Shown piece by piece: positions 20,900 to 34,064 of a stretch of 64,000 nt of DNA. The stretch spans positions 1,054,001 through 1,118,000 of the forward strand of contig JAPWFG010000015.1 in assembly GCA_028015205.1 (NCBI GenBank). Direction: 5' to 3'. The notes beneath the pieces were generated by a model. That model was not told where the DNA came from. It made no database searches and saw nothing but the letters and a program-made list of their open reading frames with translations. This DNA is from Mytilisepta virgata (lineage: Eukaryota > Mollusca > Bivalvia > Mytilida > Mytilidae). Every line of letters starts with the position of its first letter. The stretch's first letter is position 1. The translations under genes were made by a program, and so were the position numbers.

Positions 20900-23800
20900 C
20901 TAAACATTTATAGTAATTAGTCATAGTATCACATGAAGTAGCTTCCGCGATCCGGCCTACAGAGTAAAGAGGATGATTAAAGTAATACATATAAAACTAT
21001 AATACGTCTTCCAACTTACATAATCTTTCAAATATTTACTTATATCTTTGATAAAAGTCACATTGTGTAACATGGTAACTATCCAGTGGTCCTATTGTGG
21101 TTAAAAAGCAGAATAACTACAGTCAAACCTGTCTATAAAGGGCACCCAAGCGACCAGAAAAAAGTGCCCTTTATGAGCATGTGCCCTTTATACAGAGGTT
21201 AATTTTACATACTTTGTTCATGAATGGGACTTTTTCACTGTGCCCTTTATAGGAAGTGATTTGCTATATAGAGGTGCCCTTTAAAAGAGGGTTGACTATA
21301 CATTGTGAAAGACACTACCACTCACTTACTTGTGGTATACATTTTGTATATTTACATAAATTTTGTTTTCTGTTTTTTTTTTTTCATATTAACTACTTAA
21401 AATAACCCTTTAATTTCAGTCTTCTGTTGCTATGCATTTAAAAGGATTTCAAAATATTTCCTTTTTAATTGTATCACTCGCATATTATGTTTAAAAATTT
21501 AAAAAAAGTTATCGTTTTCTATCGTGAACGATTTATACTTACAAAAGATGTGAATAGATCAGTCATCAAGCAGTTTGAATCTATTTTCAGATTATTGTGA
21601 TGAAGGAAACTCAGAAGGAAAATAATTTTACGGTGACATTTTATTTAATTCTTGATTTATTTTACGAGAATTACCAACAGCCAAAGGCTACAACCGGTTC
21701 CCCCAATACATATATATATAAACACACTGACATACAGTACAACACATTTAACATTAACAATACATCAATATATATCTTCAATGATACAAAACATTATAAA
21801 GAAAAAGACACAGACACAGACACCACCCCCGACACACACAGTCAGATTACAAAAAATATATAGAAATAACATAATAAATAAAAAATATAGTTTAAATGTA
21901 GAATGACGAATTAGTGTCTTATTGGGTAAATCTTCCAGATGACTTAATATATTTGATTACGCAATTAAATAATTCGAAGTTTGTTTCAGTCGACAAGTCA
22001 TCACTCCCTTCAATTAGAATTTTACTTGAATAAGATGGACATTTAAGTGGATACTAGTATATTTACCCATATATATTTTACAGTACAGAAAAAAAAAACA
22101 GTTTTGGTCCTGGTTTTGAACAACTGTCTCAAAGACCTAAACATATCAAAACTGTTAAATAGGACAAATATACTTAAGGAGGAAACAAGAAAAAAAACAA
22201 ATTAGACAGACAAATCTCGGGTAGACAATTGAGCAACCACTATTGCAACAAATAAACACTGAATACTGTCTCCTGAGGCGGTATATATTTGCGATGTACA
22301 AAAATGTATCTTTAAATGGCTATTAATGTATCTTGTAGGAGATCTGAAGAGGAAAATATCAAACCTTATTGCTTTAATTAGTGTATATATTAACTTCAAA
22401 TTAATCAAATAAAAATTAATGTCAGTTTCATTTAATCAGTAACAGAACGAGGAATGGAAATAAATCAAAAGCTCATTTTCTTTAATTGTAGAGAATAACT
22501 TATAACTCATTATCAGAAGTAATAGAGCGTCCAAAACATTATGCTCGTCTATTTTTAGTTGTTTTGAATCCAACCTTTTAATTCAAATACAACATCCGTC
22601 ATGATTATAATATATTATTGGCTACTGGTTTTCACAAACTAGCCAGGATTTATTAACCGAATACCAGTTCTTTTTCTAGTAACTCACACAGTAAAGTATA
22701 TATATTTCCAATTATGGCCACACATCCGTACATGTAACCTTACATGTGACTTTACCGAGATATAATTGCGGAAGTATGAAACAACGATTCTTTCCAACGA
22801 AATGGTTATGTTTCCGTTTATTACTATGATAGTGGTCGTTATCCTTAAAATGCTTTTAAAACAGTATTTTATCTGAGGTTAAATTTTTTCCAAAGAAATA
22901 AATGTAATATGTACCTGGACAATATAATTTTGTCATTATTTTTTTCTCTAAGCAAGAGTTTTAGATACACGTTTTGTTAAAAAAGGAAAAAAACCCAAAT
23001 AAATACATACAATGTAAATAAATACATACATAGGAAATAGATAAAACAAAATATATCATTCTGAGGCTAAATATTGCCTTTATGACATATTTTAAGACAG
23101 TATTCTTATGAGTAATAGCATAAAATAATGGCCTACAATCAGCTGAACAAGTGTCTTGCTACAACACTGTATGTACAGTTACAACCGGTAACCTTATTGA
23201 AAATTATCTATACCAATTATTTAAGACGGGGTACTTCTTTAAATAATCAAGCATACCATTTATATGTCGAAAATGTGATTCATGGATATGTAATAAAACG
23301 ATTGTCCTGAGTGGAGAACCTTTTTTACAAAATTGTAATGCACATCTTCCTATCTAGATTTGTAGAATAGAGAATGGAAACGGGGAATGTGTCAATTGTA
23401 CTTGTACATAGATTTTAATGGTCGATTAAAATCAAAACTTCATGACAAACTTGATAATATAAATCTTCCAAATCTGAACTCCCTTTCCTTAACAGATTCT
23501 TTACTGCCGTGTATGTGATATATAGGATGAATTTCTCGGCAGGGCGAGATTTCTAAGACAGGGTTATGTTTAGTCTCTGTTAATGTCATCACTCCAAACA
23601 TTTTACGTTCGTCATCATGAATTTATTGGCCGATACGATGGTTCTATCTCACGTATTAGACTAGATATCTTCAGTTAGATTTTATGTCCTTCTGGAATTG
23701 ATTCCTCACCGGACTTGACGCTTCAATGGTTTTTACTCACTGACATTGTCAGGTTTGTTTTAAATCCAAATTATTAATTTTCCGAATATGAATGTTTTAC

Positions 23801-25037
23801 ATTAGGCTACATCCTTGTTGCCTCAGAATTTCTGGATGAAGGAAAATGATAGGTTTTGGTAAATAACTATTTCCACAATCAATTCACTTAGATAGCTTTT
23901 AAAGTGTTTATCTAATCAGGCCCCTCGATTGGTCCTGACAGGCAGTATAATCCTTTGAAATACAACCGGAAGTGCTGCGCCGTCACATGGACAACTAATA
24001 ATACAATTTTTGATGCACAAGATGTGCACATTTCGTCGATTTACGACTTATGAGTTGTGCCCAAGGCCTATGTTGAAAACAAAACAACAACCTAAAGACT
24101 TGAAGAGCAATTCAAAAATGCCAAAATGACCAAAAAGTGTAAAGCCAAAACCATCTAAGCACAGAGCTATACAAGGGGTTTAGTTTTCACAAATGTTACA
24201 AGTTTGTAACAGTAAATTTCAAATATCAATTTCGGGCTAATATCGAAATTCTAGCAACTGAGCAGGGGATATCCTGGGGGACTTGAGTCCATCAGCAGTG
24301 GCATTGACTCAGTGGTAAACTTACAATTCTTTGATACCAATTTTGTTGCAGAAGAATTGTCAATTTACGATTCATCAGTTGTGATCAAGGATTAAAATAT
24401 TGAAAAGCAAAACAACAATCCAAACATTTGAAGAGGTAAACGATAGGAATAATTTGAAATCATCGCACATCGTTTATAAGCTGAATAGTGAACAAGGTCA
24501 TACTGAACGAAACGTTGGACCATTTTGTCTTCTTTCTGTATATTTTAGAAAAAATTCATGACAGCCATATATTGTTTGGAGATTTTAATATGAGTAACGT
24601 TATTTGAGCAAAATTTTATCCCGAGCGAAAGCGAAGGTTAAGATTTAAGCAAATAATGTTACCCATATTACATTTAAATATTCTTAAGAGTGACTTACTA
24701 AATACCAAAGGAGATGTTAAAAAGGGTGATATGCAGAAAAAGACACAGTTGATGACAAAAAAAAAATAAATAAAAACAAGGAGTCAGAATTCCTAAAAGA
24801 AAATTGAACTAAAATGTCCATTCTGTTGTTTATTTGTAACAATTTTACTGTAACATTTTGCAACTTTAAATGGAGAGTTATGAATATTTTTGTAATCTTT
24901 TTAAAGTATATGAATCACATTCATGACATTGTTATCTGAACTACAAATCTCTACATGCCTCATACTTTTTTATATTTGATTTTTAAAAAATCAGTGGGAT
25001 TAAAATTTTATCTACTGAAGGTAGTGACGGAATGACT
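20900..25037. other. Spacer between genes A and B: AT-rich, repeat remnants only
   Basis: No gene recognised. Apart from the TGCCCTTTAT cluster it holds: a minus-oriented dispersed repeat piece at 22150-22270 (AGGACAAATATAC ... AACAAATAAACACTG); a short CGGGGAATGTGTCAA-type fragment near 23370; and two pieces of the ACAAGATGTGC...TTTACGACT repeat at 24010-24180 and 24330-24440. TTTATT at about 24827-24832 (AATAAA on the minus strand) may be the poly(A) signal of gene B. Confidence 0.5.
21121..21300. repeat. Cluster of TGCCCTTTAT motifs
   Basis: TGCCCTTTAT or its complement occurs about six times in 180 bp (for example near 21136, 21168, 21184, 21240 and 21275), with partly mirrored order. 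The cluster begins GTCAAACCTGTCTATAAAGG and ends AGGGTTGACTAT, which is nearly its reverse complement, so a small foldback element is likely. Confidence 0.5.
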
Positions 25038-25437
25038 TTACGTAATATCTTCTTCGTTTCCCTGTTTTCCTTTATTATACTGAGCACTAAGTACTTTAGA
25101 CCCAACTATTGAGCACGTTTCATAGTCATCAACATATTCCATCGATGAAACTTTTTCACGACCAGCACATCTGTCACCGTGATCGTATAAGTTGTCAATA
25201 TGTTGTAATTCCCTTCGGAATACTGCTTTATTGTAGTTACCCTCAAATTCATTGGTGTGGTCGTAAATCTTATCCTTTTCACTTTGTCTGTTTATAACAT
25301 TAGCATTGCATGTGTAGTCATAATACGTTTTATGTGATTTCTCTGTTTCTACAAAATCATCAGGTGTGTCATACTGTCCTTGATATTGGTTTTGTGGACT
25401 TTTATTGTCGTCTTTAACGTGTAGCGATCTCTGTTTC
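25038..25437 (-). CDS. Gene B exon 8: tyrosine-rich cytoplasmic tail
   Basis: 400 bp ending TAA at 25038-25040. Motifs include QYQGQYDTP, TYYDYTC, IYDHT, NYNKAV, LYDHG and EYVDDYETC, more tyrosines than in gene A. YDH[T/G] and the terminal Y-E/D-T-C motif are the parts shared with A. The open frame above 25437 is intron. Confidence 0.8.
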
Positions 25438-28400
25438 CTGCAATGATGTGTGTTAAAAAATGCTTGTTTCAAAACTTTATAGTATAACTTGTACAATATA
25501 TGAATAGCTAACGAAGAAAAAACCCAACAATTTCGCGCGATGAAGTGACTTTTTTTATCTGGAGTATATATCTCCAACTCGTAAGTTAATCCAGAGCTTG
25601 TGACATATACATTGACTTCCTGGACAAAGCCCAGCTCCTGACAGAAAAGTTAATCAGATAGGGGTATGTTGCTCCTACATTGGAGTCATCCTTATTAAAA
25701 TTTTATGAACGTCATCATGACTTGGTTGACAGGTATGAAAACACCGTTTCCCAAATTAAAATGGACCTGTTCCATTAATGTTATCCCTTCCTCACACCGG
25801 ATTTGACATGTGCAGCATGGAGGGTGTCCTGCAGGAAGCAGAGACTGCTTACTATTCCGGAGCACCTGAGTCTACCCATGGTTTTTTGGTGGGGTCCACG
25901 TTGTTCATATGTTTTTAGGTTTTAATCGTAATACATGTATTGTTTTGGTCTTGTCTTCGTTGTTCTCTGGAGTTTGTCAGTTGTTTCGATTTTTCCTTCC
26001 TTCGAATATCTCTTTGGTATTTCTTGATTTTATTTAAAACTACATTGTACATAAATATATATACATATGTTTCAAAGATTTTTACAGCACTGATTCATAA
26101 CCTGGTGTGTACAATTAACCTTTTACTTGATTTTTAATCACTGTGTCTATCGGTTTATTTGAAGAAAACAATATACAGAAGGGTTTTTGTTTGTTATTGG
26201 GAATTTCACCACCACTAACAACACGTCTATTTGTAGACGTTAGTTTTTATAAGTTAATGAAGGCGTGTTACCTTGAGAAATAACTAACCATTGGGAACAA
26301 AAAAATCCGTTTTTCGACAGGTGCCGTATACGGAGCAGGAATTGCTTACCCTTCCGGAGCACCTGGTTTCACTCCTGGTTTTTATAGGAGTTCGGTTGTT
26401 CATTGTTTTTTTAATTTTCAGTGTTTATTTTTGTGGTTGAGGTTCTTCATTTGTCTTCCCGGGTTTGTCTGTACAATGGATTACGTGTTTTGATTGCTCC
26501 TTAGGTATATTTGTCCTCTTCAATGAAGGCAGAAATCAAATATATCTAGCCTCGAATATGGTTCAAATTTGTAGTATTGAAAGGCAAGTGGTCGTTAGCA
26601 ATGTACCTTTACCGCGTGGTCACTCAGGTTTCAAAATTACAACAAATGAAGTACAGCTATGATATTGTTCTACGACAATACTTCCAAACATAACAATCTT
26701 TATATTAAAAGTAGTAGTATGTATTAGATATATGGATACAATTACCTCTTTAGTTTGAAACATAAAATAGCTAAAAAGATAACTAGAAGCAGTAAGCATC
26801 CACCAGCTATAGGTATGTATATGTCTATAATTAAAACAAAATAGGTTCACACTATTTCTTTCGAGTTGGTTGAAAAAAAAGGATAAAATGCTTTATGGCA
26901 GCTGTTGTAAGCTTTATTGTCTTTAGTATTTCATGTATTTTGCCACGTGGTGTAGAAGAACATTATAACAAAATTATTTCATAAGACACAGCTGAGCTGA
27001 ATTTAAAAATACAGTTAAAACAAGCAGTTGAAATTCTAACCTTGATATTTAACTTATTTACAGTCCAACATTTTTTTTGCAGTGCTGTCAATTTGTTGTT
27101 AATCATACCGTATTGACTTTTGTAGTATCTTGTATAAACCGGAATGTCAAGATAGAAAAGGCAATGGGTCGGGCACACATAAACGGTTTAACCACACCAC
27201 TGTTCAGTGTCTCTATCAACTCGCACTAACGTGACTCTCTGTTGAGTTTATGTTTTTGTGTTGTGCTCTTTTGTGTGATGTCTGTCTGGAGACATCATTG
27301 TAGACCTTTGACATGTTAAATTTCCATTTATCCGTTTCCTTGGTATTCAAGGAAAATTTTAACTAAAGTTAGTCTAAATTAGCACAAACAAATAAAAACT
27401 GGTAAAGCGAATTACTTGAAACTCTATCATCATCAGATGGTGTACCAAATGTAGTACAATTTTCCATTGTTGCCTCTAAATGGTACGCGGATCTCAGCTC
27501 CTTCTTTGTACAGTTTATGGCAGGATTTGAAGTTTTGCCTAGAAATACACTTTTAAATAAGGTAATGTAATTTATCTTTCAATTTTCATACAGTCAGTTG
27601 AAGGTTTGTGCCATGTAAAATATTTTGTTTCCACAACGACTGATTATAAAGATATTGAACAAACCAGAGTAAAGCAATTTGATTTAAATTAGATCTTCCA
27701 TTTTAATTTAAAATATCTATAAATTTCGCATCCAATACTCCTGGGCGTATTTTTTTTTCAATATGTTTCCCATCCCCAGTAAGAATCCCTTTATATAATT
27801 CATCCGATTATTATACTGGGCGATTCGAGGTTTTTGGAATAATTCTGTCCTTAAATTATTTTTTGTTAGCCCTTATAGTTATTTCTTCATTTTGGGTCTA
27901 CTCTTTAACATTTTTTATTTTTGTTTCTGGTTTCAACATTTTCGACTTGCTGCGAAGTTAGCGAGTTGTAATATGCATATATTGTGCATCCAAACTAACA
28001 TGACTCATATCATAAGATGTTTATTTCTATCTTCGAATGAATGCACTCAAGTACTGGCGTGATATTGAATCTTAAAATAAATTATTATAAACTTGATAAA
28101 ATTATGGAATTTGCTCAATTTAAATTCATTTGCCACACAAAAATTTTAGTTAATCGATGATTATTGGATTTATATTTTCATAGTCCTTTTTGGTTTTCCA
28201 TATTTGATTTAGATTTTCAGCTGGTTTTAAGTTTTGTCTTCGGGCAGATAAAACAGTAATGCTATCAATATGGAAAATAGATAAATTGCGCATATTTACA
28301 GTCTTAAAAATTACCTTCAACAGAAGCACAGAAAAAATTCAGCCTTTCACTGTAAACATGTTCGTAAAGCGCTGTTGAGCTTTCAGAATATTGAAATGTT

Positions 28401-31400
28401 TGACGTATCTGGCTATTCAAGTTCCCTGGTCTCAGAGTATCAACTGAAAGAAATAATTATCAAATAATTTTACATCTGTTTTTAATCATAAAAATGAGAA
28501 ATATACCTAATGAGCAAATGAAAAAAAAAACATAATCCATTGGACATTGCAACAGAATATCAGTACAGTACTAAACTAAAGAACTGAATATCCCGGAAAA
28601 TATAATATTACTCAATAATATAATACCACCATATAATAGATCACTACCGGTGATTATAACACTATTGCACTAAAGAACATCTCCAGTCAAAGGTAAATTT
28701 TCCTGACTACAACATTACCATGATATACACATACTACGTTCAGCTGAGGGTGTTATACCGATTACCAAAACGAAGGCAAAATGTAACCTGAGACGTAGTT
28801 GAGGGTGATATTTTGTTTGATTGTTGTAATATGGCATACCACCCTCCATTGAGGGGAGTATGTGTTTTATTATACTGAATGGCAATAAGTATACGGAAAA
28901 GGTAAAACTCATTTCCAGTACGGAGGATGGTTTCTTCTGGCGAGAGGATGGTATTCTCCAATGTGGTATTTCTATCGCTAAGTATGAAATACCACGTGTC
29001 GTCAAAAGGGGTAACGTCTAGTTTCAGGTTGATTGAAATACCACATATTTGTTAATCAATGAGAAATCAAGATTTTTGCTTAAAGTATAATATAATATAT
29101 TTACTATATCTAATATTAGTATCGTTGGATTATTATATTACCACTAGGCGACTTAAAACTAAAACAATATGTATAGTAATAATTAAAACCTTTCTCTAAT
29201 AAAATGTGTAAACCGTATTGTAATTTTAATCAATATATTCATTAAATTTTCTTACCTTTTTCAAACAGATATACATGGCCATCAGATCCATATTTCTGAT
29301 TTTTAAAGCCGCATTCGTAACAACTTTCGCTGTTTGCGACTCCTGTGTTAAACGTCAAGAAGCAAATGCACTTGTCGACCTGTAATGTACATCCAAATTA
29401 TTTATTTTGTAAGTAAATGTATTAGTAAAATATATCACAAAATACCGAATAAATTTGATCAGTAAAAAGATAACCAAAGCGATTAAAGTCAGTGAATTCT
29501 AAATCCAAGGAAAAGAAAACGTCATGAGAATGCAGCAAAACATACCTTAACAATGATATATATATAGCAAAAGGAATAAAACTCAAATAATAAACTAAAC
29601 AAACAGAGAATAAGACAGCACAATAAATAAAGCACTAGTAATGTGAACTCCCACTAAAACCTGGAGTGACATCAGGTGCTCTGGGAGTTTTTTAACAGAT
29701 TTTCGGTATCCTTTTGGTTTAATTATTCATTTGTGATCTTTGTATCCATTTCACATGCTTCAGGACACAATTTCTTTCTATTAAAATTTAAACTTCTTAC
29801 TTTCATTACTTTAATGGTAAAATAAAGTTTCATAACAAAAAATGGAACTACAAGGGAAATAAGTCCAAAAAACTGGCAAGGTCCGGAGACAAGCGAACAC
29901 ACAGAACAACTGGAAAGCAACAATCATACTCCTGACTTAGTACAGGTATTTTCAAATTAAAATGGTGGGTGAAACCAGGTTTAACGCAGATTAAACCAAA
30001 AATTACATGAATCCTCATAATTAATTTGATGATACAAAATGATCCATACATGTTTGAACGATTCAAGGTACGAAATTTCAGGAATTTTGAAATTCGAATA
30101 CCTTAATATTCCTTTGAGTATCTCTTTGGTATTTCTTGACTTTACTTGAATAACATATTAGTTTACAAATGCGCATAGTTGATGAGTTGTACAGTTGTGG
30201 TATTCTAATTTTAAGATAAGTTATTCATAGAATAGAGAATGAAAACAGGGAATATGTCAAAGAGACAACAACTCGACCAAAGAGCAGAAAACAGCTTAAG
30301 GTTACCAATGGGTCTTCAACGCAGCGAGAAAATTGCGCACCCGGAGGCGGGCTTCAGCTGGCCACTAAACAATAATGTATACTAGTTCAGCAAAATGGAC
30401 GGCATACTAAACTCAGAAACATATAAATGAACCAAATTAAAAAAAAAACATTATGTTTATCACACTGTCACATTCATATAAGAAATGTATTTGTAGAGAG
30501 TGAAATATAATGTTTTTGTTTACTGGTGAATTATCGATCGCGAGGTTTCTTTCGTATTTCAGCACACCCAACGTTATAATGGACAAACATTGAATATGAT
30601 ACTTACGGTTACGCCTATATATGGAAGATTCCTGTAGTTTTCTGTACACCAAGATATACAGTGAAATGAACTAATACCCGACGATCGTGGATCAGACTGT
30701 CCTAGATTATCTCTTTCTATTTTAAAACATCCTAAACAAAGGCATTTTCAAATTAGATAAATTGTAATATTGCAGTACTGTTTATATATTTTAACATTTA
30801 TGTGTGTACACCTGTCATTTCTGTACCAAGCACAAATTATAGTAATAATGACCTGCTCAATTATATATCCACTTAGATATAATTTTTTTAAAATTGAAAA
30901 TATAATGTAAATCACTTGACAGAATTTTGGAAACCTTGCCAAAGTTTCCGCAACGAGTTCCCATGTAAATGATTGTGTGATATGTACATGTATACATTTA
31001 CCTATACTCGACGCGTTTTTAGAAGTACATCTCACTCATGTTTCTTTTTACTTTAAACCCACGATAGCCCCGCTCAGATTAATCAGTGCAGACATCTCAC
31101 ATGATAGTTGGTTTTAAAAATCATAATTGTCTACATGCAATACGTTTTTAGTTGTAGGAAAATTGAAAACACCCATGCTGTTGCATGTACCACAATCAAG
31201 CGTCTTTATGATCAAAGAACACTAATAGAAACTATACCGAGTGTGTCTGTAAGAACAAATATTGTTAATTGCAGAGTAAACCCGATTGTTTTCTAAATCT
31301 AGAGATTTTAGTTTTTAACTTTTTCTGGGTTAATAGGTGAAGGATTTGCGTCATTGCTTTAAAGATGTATAACAGTGTCGCTATCATGAACATGCAGGGA

Positions 31401-33175
31401 GTTAAAAATTATAGTAAAACGAAACCGAAGCAACAACATAGTGGGATTGCTTATTCTTACAGAACTAATAAATTTTGTGTACTACAAAGACACACAATTT
31501 GGAGTGAAAAACACGCACGAAAGGAACGCGAATCATAACAAGACAACTTAAAAACTAAAGCAGGAGTGACACGGGGTGCTCGAAAATTATCCTGCTTCGT
31601 AAGTAGCACCACTCGTCACATTGCAAGTTTAGAAAATCCAGTAAAGTTTTATTTCCGTTAACATGGTCAAAAGGCAATTCAAGTTTAGACGTGAAATCTT
31701 GATACAGTAACTATTTTCATTTATGAGATAGAAACTTCTTTCGGTCAATCAAGTCGTGTTGCTGTGATGTAAAATTTCTGTAGTGCTGATCTAAACGAAA
31801 TCTGAATGCGACGTTTATCAATCTCTAACCCCTTTTGTCATACATTTCGCTTAAATGTACATATATAATAATGTACTAACACTGCATACATACTGCCTAA
31901 AAATCGGTGATTGTAAAAGTTGAAGAGGCAGATTGCTTATCAATGTTAACTTTGAAATGCATAAAAATGACATGATACTATTTACGTATAAACAAATTTG
32001 CGAGATGGCATGATAGAATATATATGTAGCTGTATATATATATGCAATGGGGAAATTAGATTCCAGATTAAAAAAGACAAGAAAAAGTTTGATGAAGGAT
32101 TGTCTTATAAATTTTTACTGCAATAGTAAAAACATATGTACTTCTGCTAGTATTTTTTACATGCTGAAGTAACAATTTCAACAAATTCAGAAACTTTTAA
32201 ATTACTTAGAAGTGTCTTGACTTCCAAAAAATCGTAAGACAGGAACAAAAAATACGAGCAAGTTGAGTTACGAGAAACGGGCCTAAGTATTGAACATTAA
32301 TTAAAATCAGGTTTTAAGGCTAGAAACGGGAATATTGAATGTTTTATAAATGATGTACCTTACCTCGTGGTTTGATCCAAGGTTTTCCTAACCAAACAAA
32401 GTCTGCATTGCTTACACAAGCAGAAGCTGCCCGAAGCAGTTCCTTTCCATATGACAAAAGAGTTCCATTTACACTTGTGCAATAGTTTACAGCATTTTCA
32501 TAATTTAATTTCTGACCTTCTGAGTAATGTATTATGGATATGCAATCTATAAAATATAATAAATATTGTAAAATGTTCTTGCTGACTCAAGAAACAAAAT
32601 CATAATGCAAGATTGGATGTACTGTTTATTTTATTTTTATTTTTTTTGGATGGTGTTGAACATATATCAATTTATCCCATCACTCTGGATTACAGAAACC
32701 CTGTTTTCACTTAAAACATTTACATTTGCATTAAAATGGAAAGTTTTGTATTTAAATACCCCCAAACCCTCCCTCACCCCTCCAAAAAAAAATCTAAAAA
32801 GTCATCTTCTCTGCACTACATGGTCCATGGTATACAGTCCTTTGGTGATTCAGTTTCTAAATTGTGACATCGACTGAGAAAATAAGAACAGATAACATCA
32901 ATATTTCACCTTTGTCGTGACCTGCAAAATCATTTATACTAAAAGCAATTGGCGTTTACTATCGATAGTGTTATGCTTAGGCTTTACAAGAAAATGTGAT
33001 ATTACAAGTCATGTATAACCCAGTCTGATATAATATCAAAAAAGTGTTGATAGTCTTATTATTACACGACTTAATTTAAAAAAGAAGAAACAATAACTAC
33101 ATTAAACTCACCGCAAGTATTTAATATTCCTTGTATTAAAATGTATAGAAATATCATTTTAAAAATTTGATACAT
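25038..33175 (-). CDS. Receptor gene B: CTLD-like/WSC/TM receptor with tyrosine-rich tail (8 exons, 408 aa)
   Basis: Minus-strand exons in order: 33175-33112, 32546-32364, 30731-30607, 29379-29256, 28443-28315, 27538-27416, 26824-26746, 25437-25038 (TAA). All introns are GT-AG and all phases fit: 1,227 bases, 408 codons plus stop. Order: signal peptide (1-22), C-type-lectin-like half module (23-82), WSC domain (83-165), stalk (166-250), TM helix (about 253-271), tail (about 275-408). Predicted role as for gene A: surface recognition with phosphotyrosine signalling, ligand unknown. Exons 2, 3 and 6 have the same lengths as in gene A (183, 125, 123 bp); exon 4 is 39 bp and exon 5 is 87 bp shorter. 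Either of two in-frame ATGs (33175 or 33157) may start it. A retroelement tail sits in the last intron. Confidence 0.82.
25558..26035 (+). mobile_element. 5'-truncated retroelement tail in the last intron of gene B
   Basis: It begins GGAGTATATATCTCC (GVYIS...), degraded by stops, and continues with FYERHHDLVDRYENT and the conserved 3' part containing TTCCGGAGCACCTGAGTC. It is the same family as 16550-17033, oriented against the gene. Confidence 0.6.
26310..26570 (+). repeat. Dispersed repeat (TTCCGGAGCACCTGG ... TTTGATTGCTCCTTAGG)
   Basis: It shares the TTCCGGAGCAC phrase with the retroelement tails but continues with TTACGTGTTTTGATTGCTCC and TTAGGTATATTTGTCCTC. Those phrases recur at 16375-16440 and, reversed, at 22150-22270 and 34885-35090. 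No coding content. Confidence 0.5.
26746..26824 (-). CDS. Gene B exon 7: transmembrane helix
   Basis: 79 bp encoding IPIAGGCLLLLVIFLAILCF then KLKR, a single-pass helix with basic stop-transfer. It has the same role and intron phases as gene A exon 7. Confidence 0.8.
27416..27538 (-). CDS. Gene B exon 6: stalk
   Basis: 123 bp, the same length and phase as gene A exon 6. Two cysteines (INCTKKE and ENCTTFG) also form N-C-T sequons. The acceptor is TTTCTAG and the donor GTAATT. Confidence 0.65.
28315..28443 (-). CDS. Gene B exon 5: membrane-proximal ectodomain
   Basis: 129 bp, hydrophilic, ending RLNFFCASVE just before the splice. This ending matches the F-C-x-x-x-E ending of gene A exon 5. 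No domain recognised. Confidence 0.65.
29256..29379 (-). CDS. Gene B exon 4: second half of WSC domain
   Basis: 124 bp reading VDKCICFLTFN ... SCYECGFKN ... GHVYLFEK, the C-x-C ... C-x2-C ... VY-x-F ending of WSC domains. It joins exon 3 in phase 0. Confidence 0.8.
30120..30400 (+). repeat. Dispersed bivalve-type repeat (GTCAAAGAGACAACAACTCG ...)
   Basis: From 30228 the sequence carries the phrase GTCAAAGAGACAACAACTCG, then GCGCACCCGGAGGCGGGCTT and CGGCATACTAAACTC. This is a repeat type I recall as very common in bivalve intergenic DNA. A fragment of the same type begins at about 23368. It lies in an intron of gene B. Confidence 0.5.
30607..30731 (-). CDS. Gene B exon 3: first half of WSC domain
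   Basis: 125 bp reading GCFKIERDN ... SFHCISWCTEN ... YIGVT, with the CF ... C-x3-C ... Y-x-G-V signature of WSC N-terminal halves. The donor is a consensus GTAAGT. Confidence 0.8.
32364..32546 (-). CDS. Gene B exon 2: C-type-lectin-like half module
   Basis: 183 bp. It starts with a cysteine (DCISIIHYSEG), then NYENAVNYCTSVNGTLLSYG ... FVWLGKPWIK, the N-terminal half of a C-type lectin fold. N-G-T is a potential N-glycosylation site. It joins exon 3 in phase, with no second lectin half between them. Confidence 0.75.
33112..33175 (-). CDS. Gene B exon 1: signal peptide
   Basis: ATG at 33175, with a second in-frame ATG at 33157, opens MIFLYILIQGILNTC-type hydrophobic residues. The donor GTGAGT leaves one base of the next codon, as in gene A. 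Confidence 0.75.
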
Positions 33176-33502
33176 TTACTTCGTTTCATAGTATACAATT
33201 AATATACTACAATTTTTAATATAAACTTATTATTACATTTAACGAGCAATTTCCTTTTTTATTTCCTTAAGTTTTTGCTTCCTTTATCTCAACGGGGGTA
33301 GACATATGATTCAACGTTTTATTAAGGTCTCGCCTGATGAATAAAAACACTTAAAATTTATACAAAATACGTTTCACAGGACATTCAATACTGATTTATG
33401 AGAGAACTGTACATGTAATTCGGCCTTTGTTGCTAATTATCAGTAGCAATTACATATGTAGAATTTACATGATGCATATTAACGGATGTATACACAATTT
33501 TG

Positions 33503-33620
33503 GGGGCCTCGGTGGCCGAGTGGTCTAGGTAGTTCGTCAAGACTACTAATGATCACTAGCCTGAAGTGATGAGTTCGAATCTCACCTGCGGCGGGGCGTG
33601 ATCGACTCCGATCTAAATTT
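33503..33620 (+). mobile_element. Truncated SINE (tRNA-like head only)
   Basis: It matches the head of the SINE at 19008 from GGCCTCGGTGGCCGAGTGG to GACTCCGATCTAAA, then stops. The A box and a good B box (GAGTTCGAATCTC) are kept. The body and tail are absent. Confidence 0.7.
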
Positions 33621-34064
33621 ACATTTGATGCACTATAACTTGGGGTGTCGGGGTGGTCTATAGCGATTTATAGTTCTTCGTTGAACTGAAAAGCCAAACT
33701 AATTGCTGTTTTGAAAATCTTTTCGTATACTTATGAAAAGCGTTTTATTTTGGGTTATGCAAAACACAAAAATAAAGAAATTAAATGAAAATATGGTGAT
33801 GCCGTTTATCAGCATTATGCCAAATCCTCTTACATAAATTACATTTCAACGGATGACAGAAGATCAGAATTAAAAATAAAATTTAAAATATTCAAATAAA
33901 ACTACAAGATTTATGATGATTAATGATGATTTACTAATGAAACAGGAATTATGCAAAACGTGTTAAAGTATTTAGTCCTTGTTGTTGTAAAGGCTCGTAT
34001 TTTAAGTTACACAAGAATTCTCTTGTGAACCTATTCCATGTATAAAGGTAACAGTTGACTATGA

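Noticed and set aside
28690..29010. Possible exon or element with ACCCTCC/GGAGGATGG phrases
   Set aside because: The inverted phrases are short and inconsistent, the frames have no domain, and the stretch lies inside a gene B intron with no in-phase splice sites.
19008..33620. tRNA genes at 19008 and 33503 (A box GGCCGAGTGG)
   Set aside because: Acceptor stems do not pair and both run into SINE body or end abruptly; they are SINE heads.
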